A DNA stretch of 64,000 nucleotides from Luteimonas aquatica (GTDB lineage Bacteria > Pseudomonadota > Gammaproteobacteria > Xanthomonadales > Xanthomonadaceae): NCBI RefSeq assembly GCF_022662575.1, contig NZ_JALBFU010000001.1:506381-570380 (forward strand). The letters are read 5' to 3'. Below the pieces are notes generated by a model that searched no databases, was not told the DNA's origin, and saw only the letters and a list, made by a program, of their open reading frames with translations. Shown one piece after another: positions 50,482 to 63,585 of this stretch (its first letter is position 1; the number at the start of each line of letters is the position of its first letter). Made by a program: the position numbers and the translations under genes.

Positions 50482-50965
50482 ATCGCTTCGCAACGAGCGG
50501 AAGATGGCGCCCCCGCAGCGCGGCGGGCGCCCGGAAAGGCCAGGGACGGCCTTCCCTTGCTCCGCCGCGGCCTGGCACGCCCCTGCAAAATCCCTGGCGA
50601 TTCCACGATCCCCGCCCCGGCGGGGATCGCGCGTTTGCGGGCATCGTCGGACGAACTGGTATCCATATCAGCGCCCGGACCGGCCGCGGACGGGAATCGG
50701 GCAAGGTTCGTCCGCAGGCGCCTGCGCGACTGACGCAGCCGCACGCGAACGGGCAAATTTTCGTCCCTTGCCGCCGTGTTTTTGTCCCTGGAATCCCGCC
50801 CTGTCCGATGCCGGCGGCGGACCCCGAAATGCAGTTCGCCGCGACCGGCGGTCCGACGCGGCGCATCGCGCCGAGCACGCGCTTGCTCCCCCCTAGAGCC
50901 TATGCTCCAATCGGATCAACGCCACCCCCGGGGCGCCCGCCAACCACGAAAATGGAGAGAGCCGC
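50482..50965. other. 484-bp gap between acnA and rpfB
   Basis: No gene is convincing. It holds a hairpin at 50606-50629 and the leader of rpfB, whose ribosome site GGAGAGAG is at about 50953. Open frames here are GC-driven shadows. Confidence 0.6.
50606..50629 (+). terminator. hairpin after acnA
   Basis: CGATCCCCGCC and GGCGGGGATCG form an 11-bp stem with a two-base apex (probably four in practice). Only GCGTTTG follows, so it is a weak intrinsic terminator at best. Confidence 0.4.
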
Positions 50966-52645
<1,680 letters not shown>

Positions 52646-52701
52646 CAATTGTCCAAATCGCCCCGACTTTGGTGGCGACCGGCCAAAAACGTGAATTCCG
52701 C

Positions 52702-52732
52702 TTGCGGATTATGGGAATCAGGCGCATAGAAT
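52702..52732 (+). promoter_or_regulatory. possible rpfF promoter
   Basis: TAGAAT at 52727-52732 is a good -10 box; TTGCGG at 52702-52707 gives a 19-base spacer, rather long. A second -35-like TTGACA overlaps the rpfB stop, inside the palindrome GACAATTGTC (52644-52653). Either could start rpfF. Confidence 0.35.
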
Positions 52733-52811
52733 CGCCGATCGGGCGCCTTTGACCTCTCGATGGCGACGTGTCGGAGCCCGGCCGGCCTGCCGCCAGCCAT
52801 AGGGGATTCCC

Positions 52812-53711
52812 ATGCACAACGTCGGCTTGCTCCACCGCGATACATTTTCCACGATACGCATCCAGCAGGATCCGTCCAACCACTCCCACTGGTGCTTCAT
52901 GCATGCCCAGCAGGCGTATTCGGATCCCGCCTATCGCCCCTGCTTCTCCCCCAAGCTGCTGCGCGAACTGCGCCTGTTCGCACAGCAGACCATCGACTCG
53001 GTGTCCGACGAAGCGGACGAGTCGTTCCAGCACCTGGCGCAGATCGTCATTGCGTCCGATGCCCACGTATTCAATCTCGGCGGCGACCTCGGATTGTTCG
53101 CCGAGCTGATCCGCAAGCGCGATCGCATGGCGCTGGCGCGCTACGCGCGCGAATGCGTGGACAGCATCCATCTGCTGCATACGCGCCTGCATCCGAACGC
53201 GCACACCATCGGCCTGATCGAGGGCGATGCGCTCGGCGGCGGCTTCGAGCTTGCGCTCGCGTGCCAGACCATCGTCGCCGAAAGCGGCGTGCAGATGGGC
53301 TTCCCGGAAGTGCTGTTCGGCCTGTTCCCGGGCATGGGCGCGTATTCCCTGCTTTCGCGCCGCGTCGGCCCCAAGCTGGCCGAGCAGATGATGCTCAACG
53401 GCGTGATGTACAGCAGCGACGAACTGCACCGCATGGGCATCGTCGATGTGCTCGTCCCCAAGGGCGAAGGCGTCCGCGCGGTTTACGAGGTGATCCGCCA
53501 GAACCGCCGGATCGCCTCGGCGCGGCTCGCCCTGCATCGCGTGCGCGAAACGGTGTCCCCGATCACGCATGACGAGCTGGTGCGCGTTGCCGAAATCTGG
53601 GTGGACGCGGCCATGCAGCTCGGCGAGAAGCAGCTGCGTACGATGGAGCGCCTGGTGCGCGCCCAATCGCGTCGTCAGGAGAACGAGACCAGCAGCATCT
53701 CGGCGATCTGA
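52812..53711 (+). CDS. rpfF: DSF synthase RpfF (crotonase fold)
   Basis: A 299-residue crotonase-family enzyme that makes the diffusible signal factor, cis-11-methyl-2-dodecenoic acid in Xanthomonas, from acyl-ACP by dehydration and thioester cleavage. The two catalytic glutamates are E146 (in GGGFELAL) and E166 (in MGFPEVLFG); both are shifted by five from Xanthomonas E141/E161. The oxyanion-hole Gly-rich EGDALGGG segment is intact. The N-terminus is slightly longer than the 289-residue relatives. It stands between rpfB and the divergent rpfGC operon. Confidence 0.94.
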   Translation: MHNVGLLHRDTFSTIRIQQDPSNHSHWCFMHAQQAYSDPAYRPCFSPKLLRELRLFAQQTIDSVSDEADESFQHLAQIVIASDAHVFNLGGDLGLFAELIRKRDRMALARYARECVDSIHLLHTRLHPNAHTIGLIEGDALGGGFELALACQTIVAESGVQMGFPEVLFGLFPGMGAYSLLSRRVGPKLAEQMMLNGVMYSSDELHRMGIVDVLVPKGEGVRAVYEVIRQNRRIASARLALHRVRETVSPITHDELVRVAEIWVDAAMQLGEKQLRTMERLVRAQSRRQENETSSISAI

Positions 53712-53721
53712 GCCTGCCCTC

Positions 53722-55860
53722 TCAGTTGCCGTCGGATTCGGCTTCGTTCTTGGCCAGATCGCCGCGCTCGCGGAGCGCGGTGCAGGCCTGTTGCAATTGT
53801 TGCCGCAGCTGGTCGCAGATCCCGCGCCACTCCAGGGTCAGCCGCGTCGACGACATGCGCATGCCGGACGAGGCGCTTTCGGCCAGACGCATCGCGCCCA
53901 TGTTGCTGGCCGTGCCTTTCAGGGCATGGCAGGCGTCGCGGAACATTTCCCATTGCGCCGCGGCGCCGGACACCTCGAGGTCGGCGATGCTCTTGCGCGC
54001 ATCGCGAATGCACTCTGACAGGAAACGGCGGAAGAACTCCTCGCCGAGCCCCATGTCACGCAGCTCCTCGAGGATATGCTCGGAAATGGCCCCGGATCCG
54101 GCGGCATGCGCGGATACGTTCTCAGGATCGATCTCGCGCACCGGCGGCGCGCCCTCGGCGATTTCCGCCAGCTTTTCCAGCAGCTTGTCGACGGCCAGCG
54201 GCTTGGTCATGAAGGCATAGGCTCCGGCGCGCTCGCATTCCAGTCGCGCCTCGGCTGTGGCATCGGCGGTCAGCACGATGAACGGCGTGCGCTTGCGCCC
54301 CGCCTCCATGAACCGCACCTGCTTGATCACCTCCAGACCGCTGATCCCCGGCATGTGCAGGTCGATGATCACTGCGTCGAAGCCCTGGGTCTCCAGCGTG
54401 GCCAGCACGTTCTCGCTGTCGTTGAGGATGAAGGCGCGATGTCCCGCCTTCTCCAGCAGGCGCTGCAGCACAGTCAGGTTGGCGGGCTGGTCGTCGGCCG
54501 CCAGCACGCGCAGCGGCCGCACCCTGGCGCGATGGCGCACGAACGGGTCGCTGAAGGCGATGATGTTGCTCGCCATCGTCGCCTGGTCCTGGCCTGGCGC
54601 CTGGGCCGGCTTGAACGGCACCTTGATCCAGAAATGGGAGCCGGCGCCCTCGCTGCTCTCGACCCCGATCTCGCCCTCCAGCAATTCCGTCAGCGCCTTG
54701 GCGATCGTGGTGCCGAGCCCGGTGCCACCGAAACGCCGGCCGCGGCCGGTCTCGACCTGTTCGAAGGCATCGAAGATGCGCTCGGTCTTGCCTTCGGGAA
54801 TACCGATGCCGGTGTCGCGCACCGAGAACTGCAGCCAGACCGGCTCCTCCATGTCCGCGGTCCGCGAGATCTCCAGCGAAACCCGCCCGCGTTCGGTGAA
54901 CTTGATCGCGTTGGAAAGCAAGTTGGTGAGGATCTGCCGCAGGTAGCTGCTGTCCCCGTGCAGCAGGTTGGGCACGTCCTTGTCCACCGACATCTCGAAG
55001 GCGATCGACTTGGCCTGCGCGCCAGGCTGCAGCATCACATGGATGCTCTTGAGCAGGTCGGACAGCGAGAAATCGCCATCGTTGCGCCGGAACTTGCCGG
55101 CCTCGATGGCCGAGATGTCGAGCACGTCGTCGACCAGCAGCTGCAGAGCACGCGCGGAGGTCTGGATCACCTGCGCGCTGTCGCGCTGCTCCGGCGACAA
55201 CGGCGTGGTGCCGAGCAGCTGGGCCATGCCGACGATGCCGTTGAGCGGCGTGCGCAATTCGTGGCTCATGTTGGCCAGGAACCGCGTCTTGGCGTCGCTG
55301 GCCGCCTTGGCGGCTTCGGTGGCGCGCACCAGCGCCCGCAGCAGCGAGCTCAGGTACAGCGGGATGGCCACCAAGCCGACCAGCAGTCCCCAGGCCAGCC
55401 ACGGATTGTCCAGCCAGTACGGCGTGGTCAGGATCACGCACAAATGGGTGAACACCGCGAAGCCGACGGCGGCGTAGAGGAAGCGCGGTCCGAAGCGCAG
55501 GCCGTTGCCCACCGTCACCCAGAGCACGATCACGTACATCGGCGCCAACAGGTCGCCGATCAGATGCATGCCGGTGCCCATCATGCTGTAGTCGGCGATC
55601 ATGCCCAGCACGCGGCGCGGATAGGAAATCCCCGGCGCCAACGCCAGCCAGACCAGGATGGCGAAGGCGACCACGAACTCGAGCGCCAGGAACCGGTAGG
55701 ACAGCCCGAGGCCGTAGGCCACGCCGGGGCGCCCGTCGATCACGATGTAGAGGTAGGCGACGACCACCACCAGCATGGCCATGCGGATCAGCGCCTGTCC
55801 GTGCTCGCTGTCCGGGCGATTGCTGAAACGCGACTTGATCCAGGTCAGCGCGCGGTTCAT
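53722..55860 (-). CDS. rpfC: DSF-sensing hybrid histidine kinase RpfC
   Basis: A 712-residue membrane sensor. Five or so helices (residues about 25-175) are followed by the kinase with His200 in [15 protein letters not shown] and G boxes ([20 protein letters not shown]), a receiver domain with Asp500 (IIDLHMPG) and a C-terminal Hpt domain with His645 (HALKGTASN). This order and size match Xanthomonas RpfC (726). The free form also holds RpfF inactive at low DSF. It is 7 bases downstream of rpfG in one operon and converges on rpfF. Confidence 0.94.
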   Translation of the reverse strand: MNRALTWIKSRFSNRPDSEHGQALIRMAMLVVVVAYLYIVIDGRPGVAYGLGLSYRFLALEFVVAFAILVWLALAPGISYPRRVLGMIADYSMMGTGMHLIGDLLAPMYVIVLWVTVGNGLRFGPRFLYAAVGFAVFTHLCVILTTPYWLDNPWLAWGLLVGLVAIPLYLSSLLRALVRATEAAKAASDAKTRFLANMSHELRTPLNGIVGMAQLLGTTPLSPEQRDSAQVIQTSARALQLLVDDVLDISAIEAGKFRRNDGDFSLSDLLKSIHVMLQPGAQAKSIAFEMSVDKDVPNLLHGDSSYLRQILTNLLSNAIKFTERGRVSLEISRTADMEEPVWLQFSVRDTGIGIPEGKTERIFDAFEQVETGRGRRFGGTGLGTTIAKALTELLEGEIGVESSEGAGSHFWIKVPFKPAQAPGQDQATMASNIIAFSDPFVRHRARVRPLRVLAADDQPANLTVLQRLLEKAGHRAFILNDSENVLATLETQGFDAVIIDLHMPGISGLEVIKQVRFMEAGRKRTPFIVLTADATAEARLECERAGAYAFMTKPLAVDKLLEKLAEIAEGAPPVREIDPENVSAHAAGSGAISEHILEELRDMGLGEEFFRRFLSECIRDARKSIADLEVSGAAAQWEMFRDACHALKGTASNMGAMRLAESASSGMRMSSTRLTLEWRGICDQLRQQLQQACTALRERGDLAKNEAESDGN

Positions 55861-55867
55861 CGCGGGA

Positions 55868-56926
55868 TTACTGCAGCTTGGGCAAGAGCGAGACGTCGGA
55901 GGTTCGCTCGCAGATCGACAGCAGGCGCTGGCGGTTGTGCAGCAATGCGTCGACGCAACGCGGGTCGAACAGCTTGCCGCGCTGCTGCGAGAGGTAGCTC
56001 AATGCTTCGTCTATGGCCCATGCATCCTTATAGGGACGTTTCGAGATCAGGGCATCGAAGACGTCCGCGACCGCGACGATCCTGGCCTCGACCGGGATCT
56101 GCTCCCCGGCCAACCCGTCCGGATACCCGCTGCCATCGTAGCGCTCCTGATGTCGAAGCGCGATGATGGCGCTGATCTGGACGAAGCGGTTCTGGCTGCC
56201 GTTCAGCAGCTCGTAGCCGATCTGCGGATGCCTGCGCATGATCGCCGACTCCTCCGCAGTCAAGGGCCCGGGCTTCATCAGCACCGCGTCGGGAATGGCG
56301 ATCTTGCCGATGTCGTGCAAGGGCGCGGCCAGCTCGATCATGCGCACCTCGTCCTCGAACAGCCCCATCTCCTCGGCGACCAGGCCGGCGACCTGCGCGA
56401 GCCGCTCGAGGTTGGCGTTGGTGCCGGCGTCGCGGTAGGAGATCGCGCGCGCCAGCCGGGTCAGCGTTTCGCGCTCGCGCTCCTCCACCTCGTGCATGCT
56501 CGCCAACAGGCGCTGCTCGAGCGAGAGCGCGCGCTGCTTCACCGATTCCGATTGCTGGCGCAGCTGCAGCAGGTTGCGGCAGCGGGCGCGCAGCTCGCGC
56601 GGGCGTACCGGCTTGACCAGGAAGTCGATCACGCCGGCATCGAGCGCCGCCTGCCGGATCGGCTCGTCGCCGACCACCGTGACCAGCACGATCGGCACGT
56701 CGCGATGCAGCAGCGGACGGCGGAAGCGGCGCGCGAATTCCAATCCGTCCATGCCGGGCATGCGGTAGTCCAGGAGCAGCAGATCCGGCCGGTTGCTCTC
56801 GCACCAGCGCAGCGCCGCCTGCGGATCGCCGAAGTCGTGCACCTCGAGCTCGGGGCTGATGTCCTCGAGGATATGCCGCAGCATCGTGCGTGCGGAGGTC
56901 TGGTCATCGACGATGACGATGTTCAC
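55868..56926 (-). CDS. rpfG: HD-GYP cyclic-di-GMP phosphodiesterase regulator RpfG
   Basis: A 352-residue response regulator. The receiver domain has the acidic pair VDD and phospho-acceptor Asp53 ([13 protein letters not shown]), followed by a helical linker and an HD-GYP domain: HD at 204-205 ([10 protein letters not shown]), [13 protein letters not shown] from 259 with GYP at 267-269. It degrades cyclic di-GMP when phosphorelay from RpfC reaches it. It is transcribed first, with rpfC 7 bases behind. No rpfH is present between them. Confidence 0.95.
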   Translation of the reverse strand: MNIVIVDDQTSARTMLRHILEDISPELEVHDFGDPQAALRWCESNRPDLLLLDYRMPGMDGLEFARRFRRPLLHRDVPIVLVTVVGDEPIRQAALDAGVIDFLVKPVRPRELRARCRNLLQLRQQSESVKQRALSLEQRLLASMHEVEERERETLTRLARAISYRDAGTNANLERLAQVAGLVAEEMGLFEDEVRMIELAAPLHDIGKIAIPDAVLMKPGPLTAEESAIMRRHPQIGYELLNGSQNRFVQISAIIALRHQERYDGSGYPDGLAGEQIPVEARIVAVADVFDALISKRPYKDAWAIDEALSYLSQQRGKLFDPRCVDALLHNRQRLLSICERTSDVSLLPKLQ

Positions 56927-57120
56927 TGATGATCCCGCCCCGCTTGAGGGTCATTTCCCCGATCCAAACTTCCTCATACTCGCCCGTTCCATAGTTGCAG
57001 GCAAGTGCTGCGCCGGGCGGTTCGCGCCGGACGCGGATTCGGGTCCGGCGCGGCCTTGGTTGCGGGAGCAGGCGGTCACAATTTGACCCCACGCGTCGTC
57101 TTCCGCGCCCGCCGGAACGG

Positions 57121-58629
<1,509 letters not shown>

Positions 58630-58733
58630 GGGGCTGGCAGCGGATCGGGGTCTAAAAGGGGGATTTGGAGGGCGCGGGCAAGGCGTCGCGGGGGCGGGCG
58701 ACCCGCCTCATTCCCCGCCGCCCCTGCCCGCCT

Positions 58734-59862
58734 TTATACCGCGTCGACGCGCTTGGAACCCGCCTCCAGGCCGGACTTCAGACTGGCCTCGACGAACTCG
58801 TCCAGGTCCCCGTCCAGCACCTTCTGCGTGTCGGTGCGCTCGATGCCCGTGCGCAGATCCTTGATGCGGCTCTGGTCGAGCACGTAGTTGCGGATCTGGC
58901 TGCCCCAGCCGATGTCGGACTTGGTGGCCTCCAGCGCGTCCTTTTCGGCGTTGCGCTTCTGGATTTCCATCTCGTAGAGCTTGGCCGCCAGCATCTTCAT
59001 GGCGCGGTCGCGGTTGGCGTGCTGGCTGCGCTCGGTCTGGCAGGCGACGACTATGCCGCTGGGCACGTGGGTGATGCGCACCGCCGACTCGGTCTTGTTG
59101 ACGTGCTGGCCGCCGGCGCCGGAGGAGCGGTAGACGTCGGTCTTGAGGTCGGCCGGATTGATGTCGATATCGATGTCGTCGTCGACCTCGGGCGAGACGA
59201 ATACCGAGGTGAACGAGGTGTGCCGGCGGTTGTCCGAGTCGAACGGCGACTTGCGCACCAGGCGATGCACGCCGATTTCGGTCTTCAGCCAGCCGTAGGC
59301 GAATTCGCCCTCCACCCGGAAGGTGGCCGACTTGATGCCGGCCACGTCGCCGCCGCTGACTTCCAGCAGCTCGGTCTTCCAGCCGCGGCTCTCGGCCCAG
59401 CGCAGGTACATGCGCAGCAGCATTTCCGCCCAGTCCTGGGCCTCGGTGCCGCCGGCGCCGGCCTGGATGTCGACGAAGGCATTGTTGGCGTCCATCTCGC
59501 CCGAGAACATGCGCTGGAATTCCAGCTTGCCGACCTCGACGGCGTAGCGCTCCACGTCCTCGACCACCGCCTGCGCGGTGTCGTCGTCGCTTTCGGCCTC
59601 GGCCAGGTCGAGCAGCTCGCCGGCGCCGCCCAGGCCCTCGATCAGCGTGCGGATGCCGTTGACGGTCTTGTCGAGCATGGAGCGCTCGCGGCCGAGCGCC
59701 TGCGCGCGCTCCGGGGCGTTCCACACATCGGGATGTTCGAGCTCGCGCTCGACTTCCTCTAGACGCTCGCGCTTGGCGTCGTAGTCAAAGATACCCCCTG
59801 AGCGCGACCAGCCGTTCGGTGAGATCGGCGATGCGCTGGCGGATTGGATTGAGTTCGATCAT
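58734..59862 (-). CDS. prfB: peptide chain release factor 2, programmed frameshift
   Basis: Release factor for UGA and UAA. It is read in two pieces: 25 codons from ATG 59862 (MIELNPIRQ) to an in-frame TGA at 59787-59785, then 350 codons from 59786 after a +1 shift (total 375 residues; E. coli has 365). The stop-recognition tripeptide SPF (in RKSPFDS) and the GGQ motif ([12 protein letters not shown]) are present. The shift site is listed separately. Without the frameshift the second part would start only at 59726 (MWNAPE), lacking the domain 1 N-terminus. Confidence 0.95.
59785..59799 (-). promoter_or_regulatory. prfB +1 programmed frameshift site
   Basis: On the minus strand an internal Shine-Dalgarno AGGGGG (59799-59794) lies three bases before the slippery CTT-TGA (59790-59785), followed by C. 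This is the classic autoregulatory site: low RF2 favours slippage from CTT to TTT. Confidence 0.95.
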
Positions 59863-60085
59863 GACGGCGGAAGGAAATGGCGAAAAAGATCGGAAATTGT
59901 AGCGCAAGGACGCGGCTTTCGAGGGCGCGGACGGCCGGCGGCAGGCATCGGTCGAGAGGCATCCAGCCGGCCCGCAGCCGGCATCCGAAATCCGATTGCG
60001 ATGCCTTGCCGCGCCATGCCTGGGAAAGGGCCCTGCCAGGCCATGCGCCCGCGCCGAAGCCCAAGCGCCGCCGCGCGGCGGCGAA

Positions 60086-61822
60086 TCAGGCGGTCGCCTC
60101 GCGCCCGTCCGCGCTCTCGCGATGCACGACGATGAGCTGGATCGCCTCGCCTCCCCGGTACTCGTCCAGCGCCAGCCGGTAGGCGATGCGGACGCGTGCG
60201 CCAGGCGGCGTGCCCGTCCAGCCGCCGAACTCGATGGCATTCAGGCGCAGCGGGCCCAGCCCGAGTTCCAGCTTCAGGTGCTGTGTGCCCACCGGACGCC
60301 AGGCCAGCACCGCGAACTCGCCGTCGAACACCGGCTCCGGAAAGGCCTGCCCCCACGGCCCGCCGTCGCGCAGCGCCAGCGCGTTGGCGGCGACGAAGGC
60401 CTCGGGCATCAGCTCGCCGTCGCTGGCGATCACGTCGCACAGGGACTCGGCATCGAGCGTGCGCGCCGCGCAATCGGCGAACGCGGCGGCGAAATCGGCC
60501 AGGTGCGCCTGCCGCAGGCTCAGCCCGGCCGCCATCGCATGTCCGCCGAAGCGTTCGATGAGCGAGGGATGGGCCGCGTCCACCGCCGCCAGCGCGTCGC
60601 GGATGTGGAAGCCCGGGATCGAGCGCGCCGAACCGCGCAGCCACTCGCTGCCGGGCTCGCTGGGCGCGAAGGCGATCACCGGGCGATGCAGGCGCTCCTT
60701 CATTTTCGAGGCGACCAGTCCGACCACGCCGGGATGCCAGCTGGCGTCGAACAGGCAGTGCGCGGCGCTCGCGGTCTCGGCCAGCGCCAGCATGGAGAGC
60801 GCGGCCTCGGCCTCGTCCACCATCTGCTGCTGCACGGCACGGCGTTCGGCGTTGATGCCGTCGAGCGTCTGCGCCAGTTCGCGCGCGCGCCGCGGATCGT
60901 CGCACAGCAGGCATTCGATGCCCACGGCCATGTCCTCCAGCCTGCCGGCGGCATTGATGCGCGGCGCCACCGCGTAACCGATATCGGCCGCCGACAGGCT
61001 GGCGGCCTTGCGCCCGGACACCTCGATCAGGGCCTGCAGCCCGGCGCAGCCCTGCCCCGCGCGCAGGCGGCGCAGGCCGGCGGCGACCAGGGCGCGGTTG
61101 TGCACGTCCAGCGGCACCAGGTCGGCCACCGTGCCGACCGCGACCAGGTCGAGCAGCACGGTCAGATCGGGTTCCGCGCCGGCGGCGAACGCGCCGGCCT
61201 CGCGCAGGCGTTTTCGCAGCGCGAGCAGCACGTAGAAGATCACGCCCACGCCGGCCAGCGCTTTGCCGGCGAAGCCGTCGCCCGGCTGGTTGGGATTGAC
61301 GATGGCATCGGCCGGCGGCAGCGCGTCGCCCGGCAGATGGTGATCGGTGACCAGCACCTGCCAGCCCATCGCCTTGGCCGCGGCGATGCCGGCATGGCAG
61401 GCGATGCCGTGGTCGACCGTGACCAGCAGCTCCGGCTGCAGCGCGGCCAGGTCGGCCACCAGCGCCGGCGACAGGCCATAGCCATGCACCATGCGATTGG
61501 GCACCGCATAGGACACGCGGCGCGCGCCGAGCAGGCGCAGGCCGCGCACCGCCACCGCGCAGGCGCTGGCGCCGTCGCAATCGAAATCGCCGACCACCAC
61601 GATGTGCCGGTCCGCGGCGATGGCCGCGGCGAGCAGTCCCGTGGCCGGCTCGATGCCGTGCAGGCCGTCGGGGACCGGCAGCTGCCCGAGCCGGGGCTGC
61701 GCGCTGGACAGATCGTGCGCGCCGCGTGCGGCATAGACCTGGCGCAGCAGCGGCGGCACCTGTTCCGGCCAGGCCGCGCCGACATCGCAGGCGCGTCGGC
61801 GGATCGTGCGCAGCGGCTTCAT
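60086..61822 (-). CDS. recJ: single-stranded-DNA exonuclease RecJ
   Basis: A 578-residue DHH-superfamily 5'-3' exonuclease used in recombination and mismatch repair. Motif I GDFDCDGASA and the DHH motif VTDHHLPGD are present, with the DHHA1 domain and SRFGGHAMAAG-type block (ERFGGHAMAAGLSL) towards the C-terminus. The start at 61822 (MKPLRTIRRR) matches family N-termini; the long open extension towards 63094 overlaps another gene and is spurious. It overlaps rpfE by 4 bases. Confidence 0.94.
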   Translation of the reverse strand: MKPLRTIRRRACDVGAAWPEQVPPLLRQVYAARGAHDLSSAQPRLGQLPVPDGLHGIEPATGLLAAAIAADRHIVVVGDFDCDGASACAVAVRGLRLLGARRVSYAVPNRMVHGYGLSPALVADLAALQPELLVTVDHGIACHAGIAAAKAMGWQVLVTDHHLPGDALPPADAIVNPNQPGDGFAGKALAGVGVIFYVLLALRKRLREAGAFAAGAEPDLTVLLDLVAVGTVADLVPLDVHNRALVAAGLRRLRAGQGCAGLQALIEVSGRKAASLSAADIGYAVAPRINAAGRLEDMAVGIECLLCDDPRRARELAQTLDGINAERRAVQQQMVDEAEAALSMLALAETASAAHCLFDASWHPGVVGLVASKMKERLHRPVIAFAPSEPGSEWLRGSARSIPGFHIRDALAAVDAAHPSLIERFGGHAMAAGLSLRQAHLADFAAAFADCAARTLDAESLCDVIASDGELMPEAFVAANALALRDGGPWGQAFPEPVFDGEFAVLAWRPVGTQHLKLELGLGPLRLNAIEFGGWTGTPPGARVRIAYRLALDEYRGGEAIQLIVVHRESADGREATA

Positions 61823-62766
61823 GCCCGCGCCCGCGAGGACGGGCCGCGCCAGAAACGCAGGCGATGCCAGCGGTCCAGCCGCAGCACGCGGCCGGCCTCG
61901 TCGTCCAGTTCCAGGCGCCCGATGGCGCCGCGGCGCAGGGCCGCCAGCGCCGGCTGCAGCCATTCGTGTTCCACCCAGGCCAGATCGCGGGTCTGCGTCA
62001 GATCGAACAGCAGATCCCCCTCGCCGCCCGGATAGCGCGCAGGCAATGCGGCCACCTGGCTCGTGCCGGCCGCCAGCGCCTGCGCCGTGGCATCGTCGCT
62101 GAACATGCCCGCATGCGGCGATGGCATCCGCACGCCCGCGGCGGGCAAGGTGCCGCCGCCCCAGAACCACAGCGCGTTGATGGGCGGCAGGCCGCGCGCC
62201 GCGCGCTGCGCGTTCCAGGGATGGTTGTGCAGGACGATCTGCGCCTCGTTCTCCAGCGCGCGCCAGCGGCGCGCCTCGGCGCCGGCGTCCATGTGCTCGA
62301 ACAGATCGTCGCCCAATGCCTCGGCGGGATCGGCGAAGGCGGGAATTCTGGCCTCTCGCGGCAGGCGCAGGTACCAGCGCGCGGGCAATGGCGCGTCGAG
62401 CGCGAAGCCGGCGTCGCCGAACACCGGCTTGAGCGCAGGCAACAGCGCCTCGCAATCCGCCTGCGTGGCCTGCAGCGCCTCGCCGTGCGCCATCAGCCGC
62501 ACGCCGTTGATGTCGGGGCGCAGCCATACCGGATCGGCGCGCAGCCACGCCGCGCCCTCGGCATCGCCCGCGTCGGCCTGCCGCGACAGCGCGGCGATCG
62601 GCCACTGGCCTTCGGGCAGCGCGAAATGGCGCAGCAGTTGCGCGCGCCGGCCCGGGGATTGCGGCGGCAGCCGGTCGCCGCGCCCCAGGGCGGCATCGCA
62701 GGCGGCCGAGAGACGTTGCGCGCCGAAGCGGGCGGCGGAGGGCAGCAGGAAGGTGGCGCGTGACAT
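61819..62766 (-). CDS. rpfE: RpfE-type protein (phosphoglycerate-mutase-like)
   Basis: A 315-residue protein beside recJ, in the position of rpfE in Xanthomonas. The blocks NEAQIVLHNHPWNAQR and RGLPPINALWFWGGG are typical of RpfE-type proteins, which databases often call phosphoglycerate-mutase-like. The catalytic residues of true mutases are not obvious. Its link to DSF signalling is by name and position; the function is not known. It is translated just before recJ (ATGA-type overlap). Confidence 0.72.
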   Translation of the reverse strand: MSRATFLLPSAARFGAQRLSAACDAALGRGDRLPPQSPGRRAQLLRHFALPEGQWPIAALSRQADAGDAEGAAWLRADPVWLRPDINGVRLMAHGEALQATQADCEALLPALKPVFGDAGFALDAPLPARWYLRLPREARIPAFADPAEALGDDLFEHMDAGAEARRWRALENEAQIVLHNHPWNAQRAARGLPPINALWFWGGGTLPAAGVRMPSPHAGMFSDDATAQALAAGTSQVAALPARYPGGEGDLLFDLTQTRDLAWVEHEWLQPALAALRRGAIGRLELDDEAGRVLRLDRWHRLRFWRGPSSRARA

Positions 62767-62793
62767 GGTCAGGGCCGGCTGGCGGCGACGCGG

Positions 62794-63097
62794 TTTGCGT
62801 TCGTTGCGGCAGCCTCCGCCGACAGGGCATCGGTCTTGCTTGGGAGGTGTATTGGTCGCCGTCCGCGGCGCGACAGGGCTGGCTTCGGAACGTCCGGCCC
62901 CCTCGCCGCGCTGACGGCGCGGCTCGAAGTCCGTGGCCGGGCGTTCGCAACCGCAGCCGATGCCGATAGGGCATCGGTCTTGCTTGGGAAGTCTTTTGGC
63001 CGCCGTCCGTGGCGCGACAGGGCTGGCTTCGGAACGTCCGGCCCGGCCGTCCGTGGCCGGGCGTTCGCAACCGCAGCCGATGCCAATAAGGCATCGG
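62794..63097. repeat. tandem degenerate repeats with hairpins after greA
   Basis: Three copies (the last partial) of a unit containing GGGCATCGGTCTTGCTTGGG and GGCTGGCTTCGGAACGTCC, spaced 144 and 120 bp. Copies 2 and 3 carry perfect 8-bp hairpins CCGATGCC / GGCATCGG at 62957-62977 and 63077-63097; copy 1 has a decayed one. They fill the gap between greA and rpfE. Confidence 0.75.
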
Positions 63098-63111
63098 CTA
63101 AGCGCGGTTGC

Positions 63112-63585
63112 TCACCCATAGTTGACCGCGACGATCTCGTATTCGCGGGTGCCGCCCGGGGCCTCGATGGTGACGCTGTCGCCCTCGTGCTTGCCGATCA
63201 GCGCCCGCGCCACCGGCGAGGAAATGGCGATCAGGCCCTGCTTGATGTCCGCCTCCAGGTCGCCGACGATCTGGTAGCGGCGCTCCTCGTCCGTGTCCAT
63301 GTCGGCCAGGGTGACGTTGGCGCCAAAGACGATCTTGGAGCCGGCGTTCAGTGTCGACACGTCGATCACCTGGGCGTGCGACAGCTCGGCCTCCAGCTGC
63401 TTGATGCGGCCTTCGATGAATCCCTGCTGCTCGCGCGCGGCGTGGTACTCGGCGTTTTCCTTCAGGTCGCCGTGCGCGCGCGCCTCGGCGATCGCATTGA
63501 TCACCGCCGGGCGCTGCACGCTCTTGAGTTCTTCCAGTTCCGCACGCAGGCGCTGCGCTCCTTGCGTTGTCAGTGGCGCTCTCAT
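63112..63585 (-). CDS. greA: transcription elongation factor GreA
   Basis: A 157-residue factor that rescues backtracked RNA polymerase by stimulating transcript cleavage. The coiled-coil tip has the acidic pair in [20 protein letters not shown], and the FKBP-like C-terminal domain ends [16 protein letters not shown]. The start at 63585 overlaps the carB stop (ATGA). Length and order (carB-greA) match relatives. Confidence 0.96.
   Translation of the reverse strand: MRAPLTTQGAQRLRAELEELKSVQRPAVINAIAEARAHGDLKENAEYHAAREQQGFIEGRIKQLEAELSHAQVIDVSTLNAGSKIVFGANVTLADMDTDEERRYQIVGDLEADIKQGLIAISSPVARALIGKHEGDSVTIEAPGGTREYEIVAVNYG

Noticed and set aside
61823-63094. N-terminal extension of recJ
   Set aside because: It overlaps rpfE and the repeat array, and RecJ homology begins at MKPLRTIRRR.
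62769-63119. Small minus-strand open frame in the greA-rpfE gap
   Set aside because: Its repeated protein sequence only reflects the DNA tandem repeat; no ribosome site or family.
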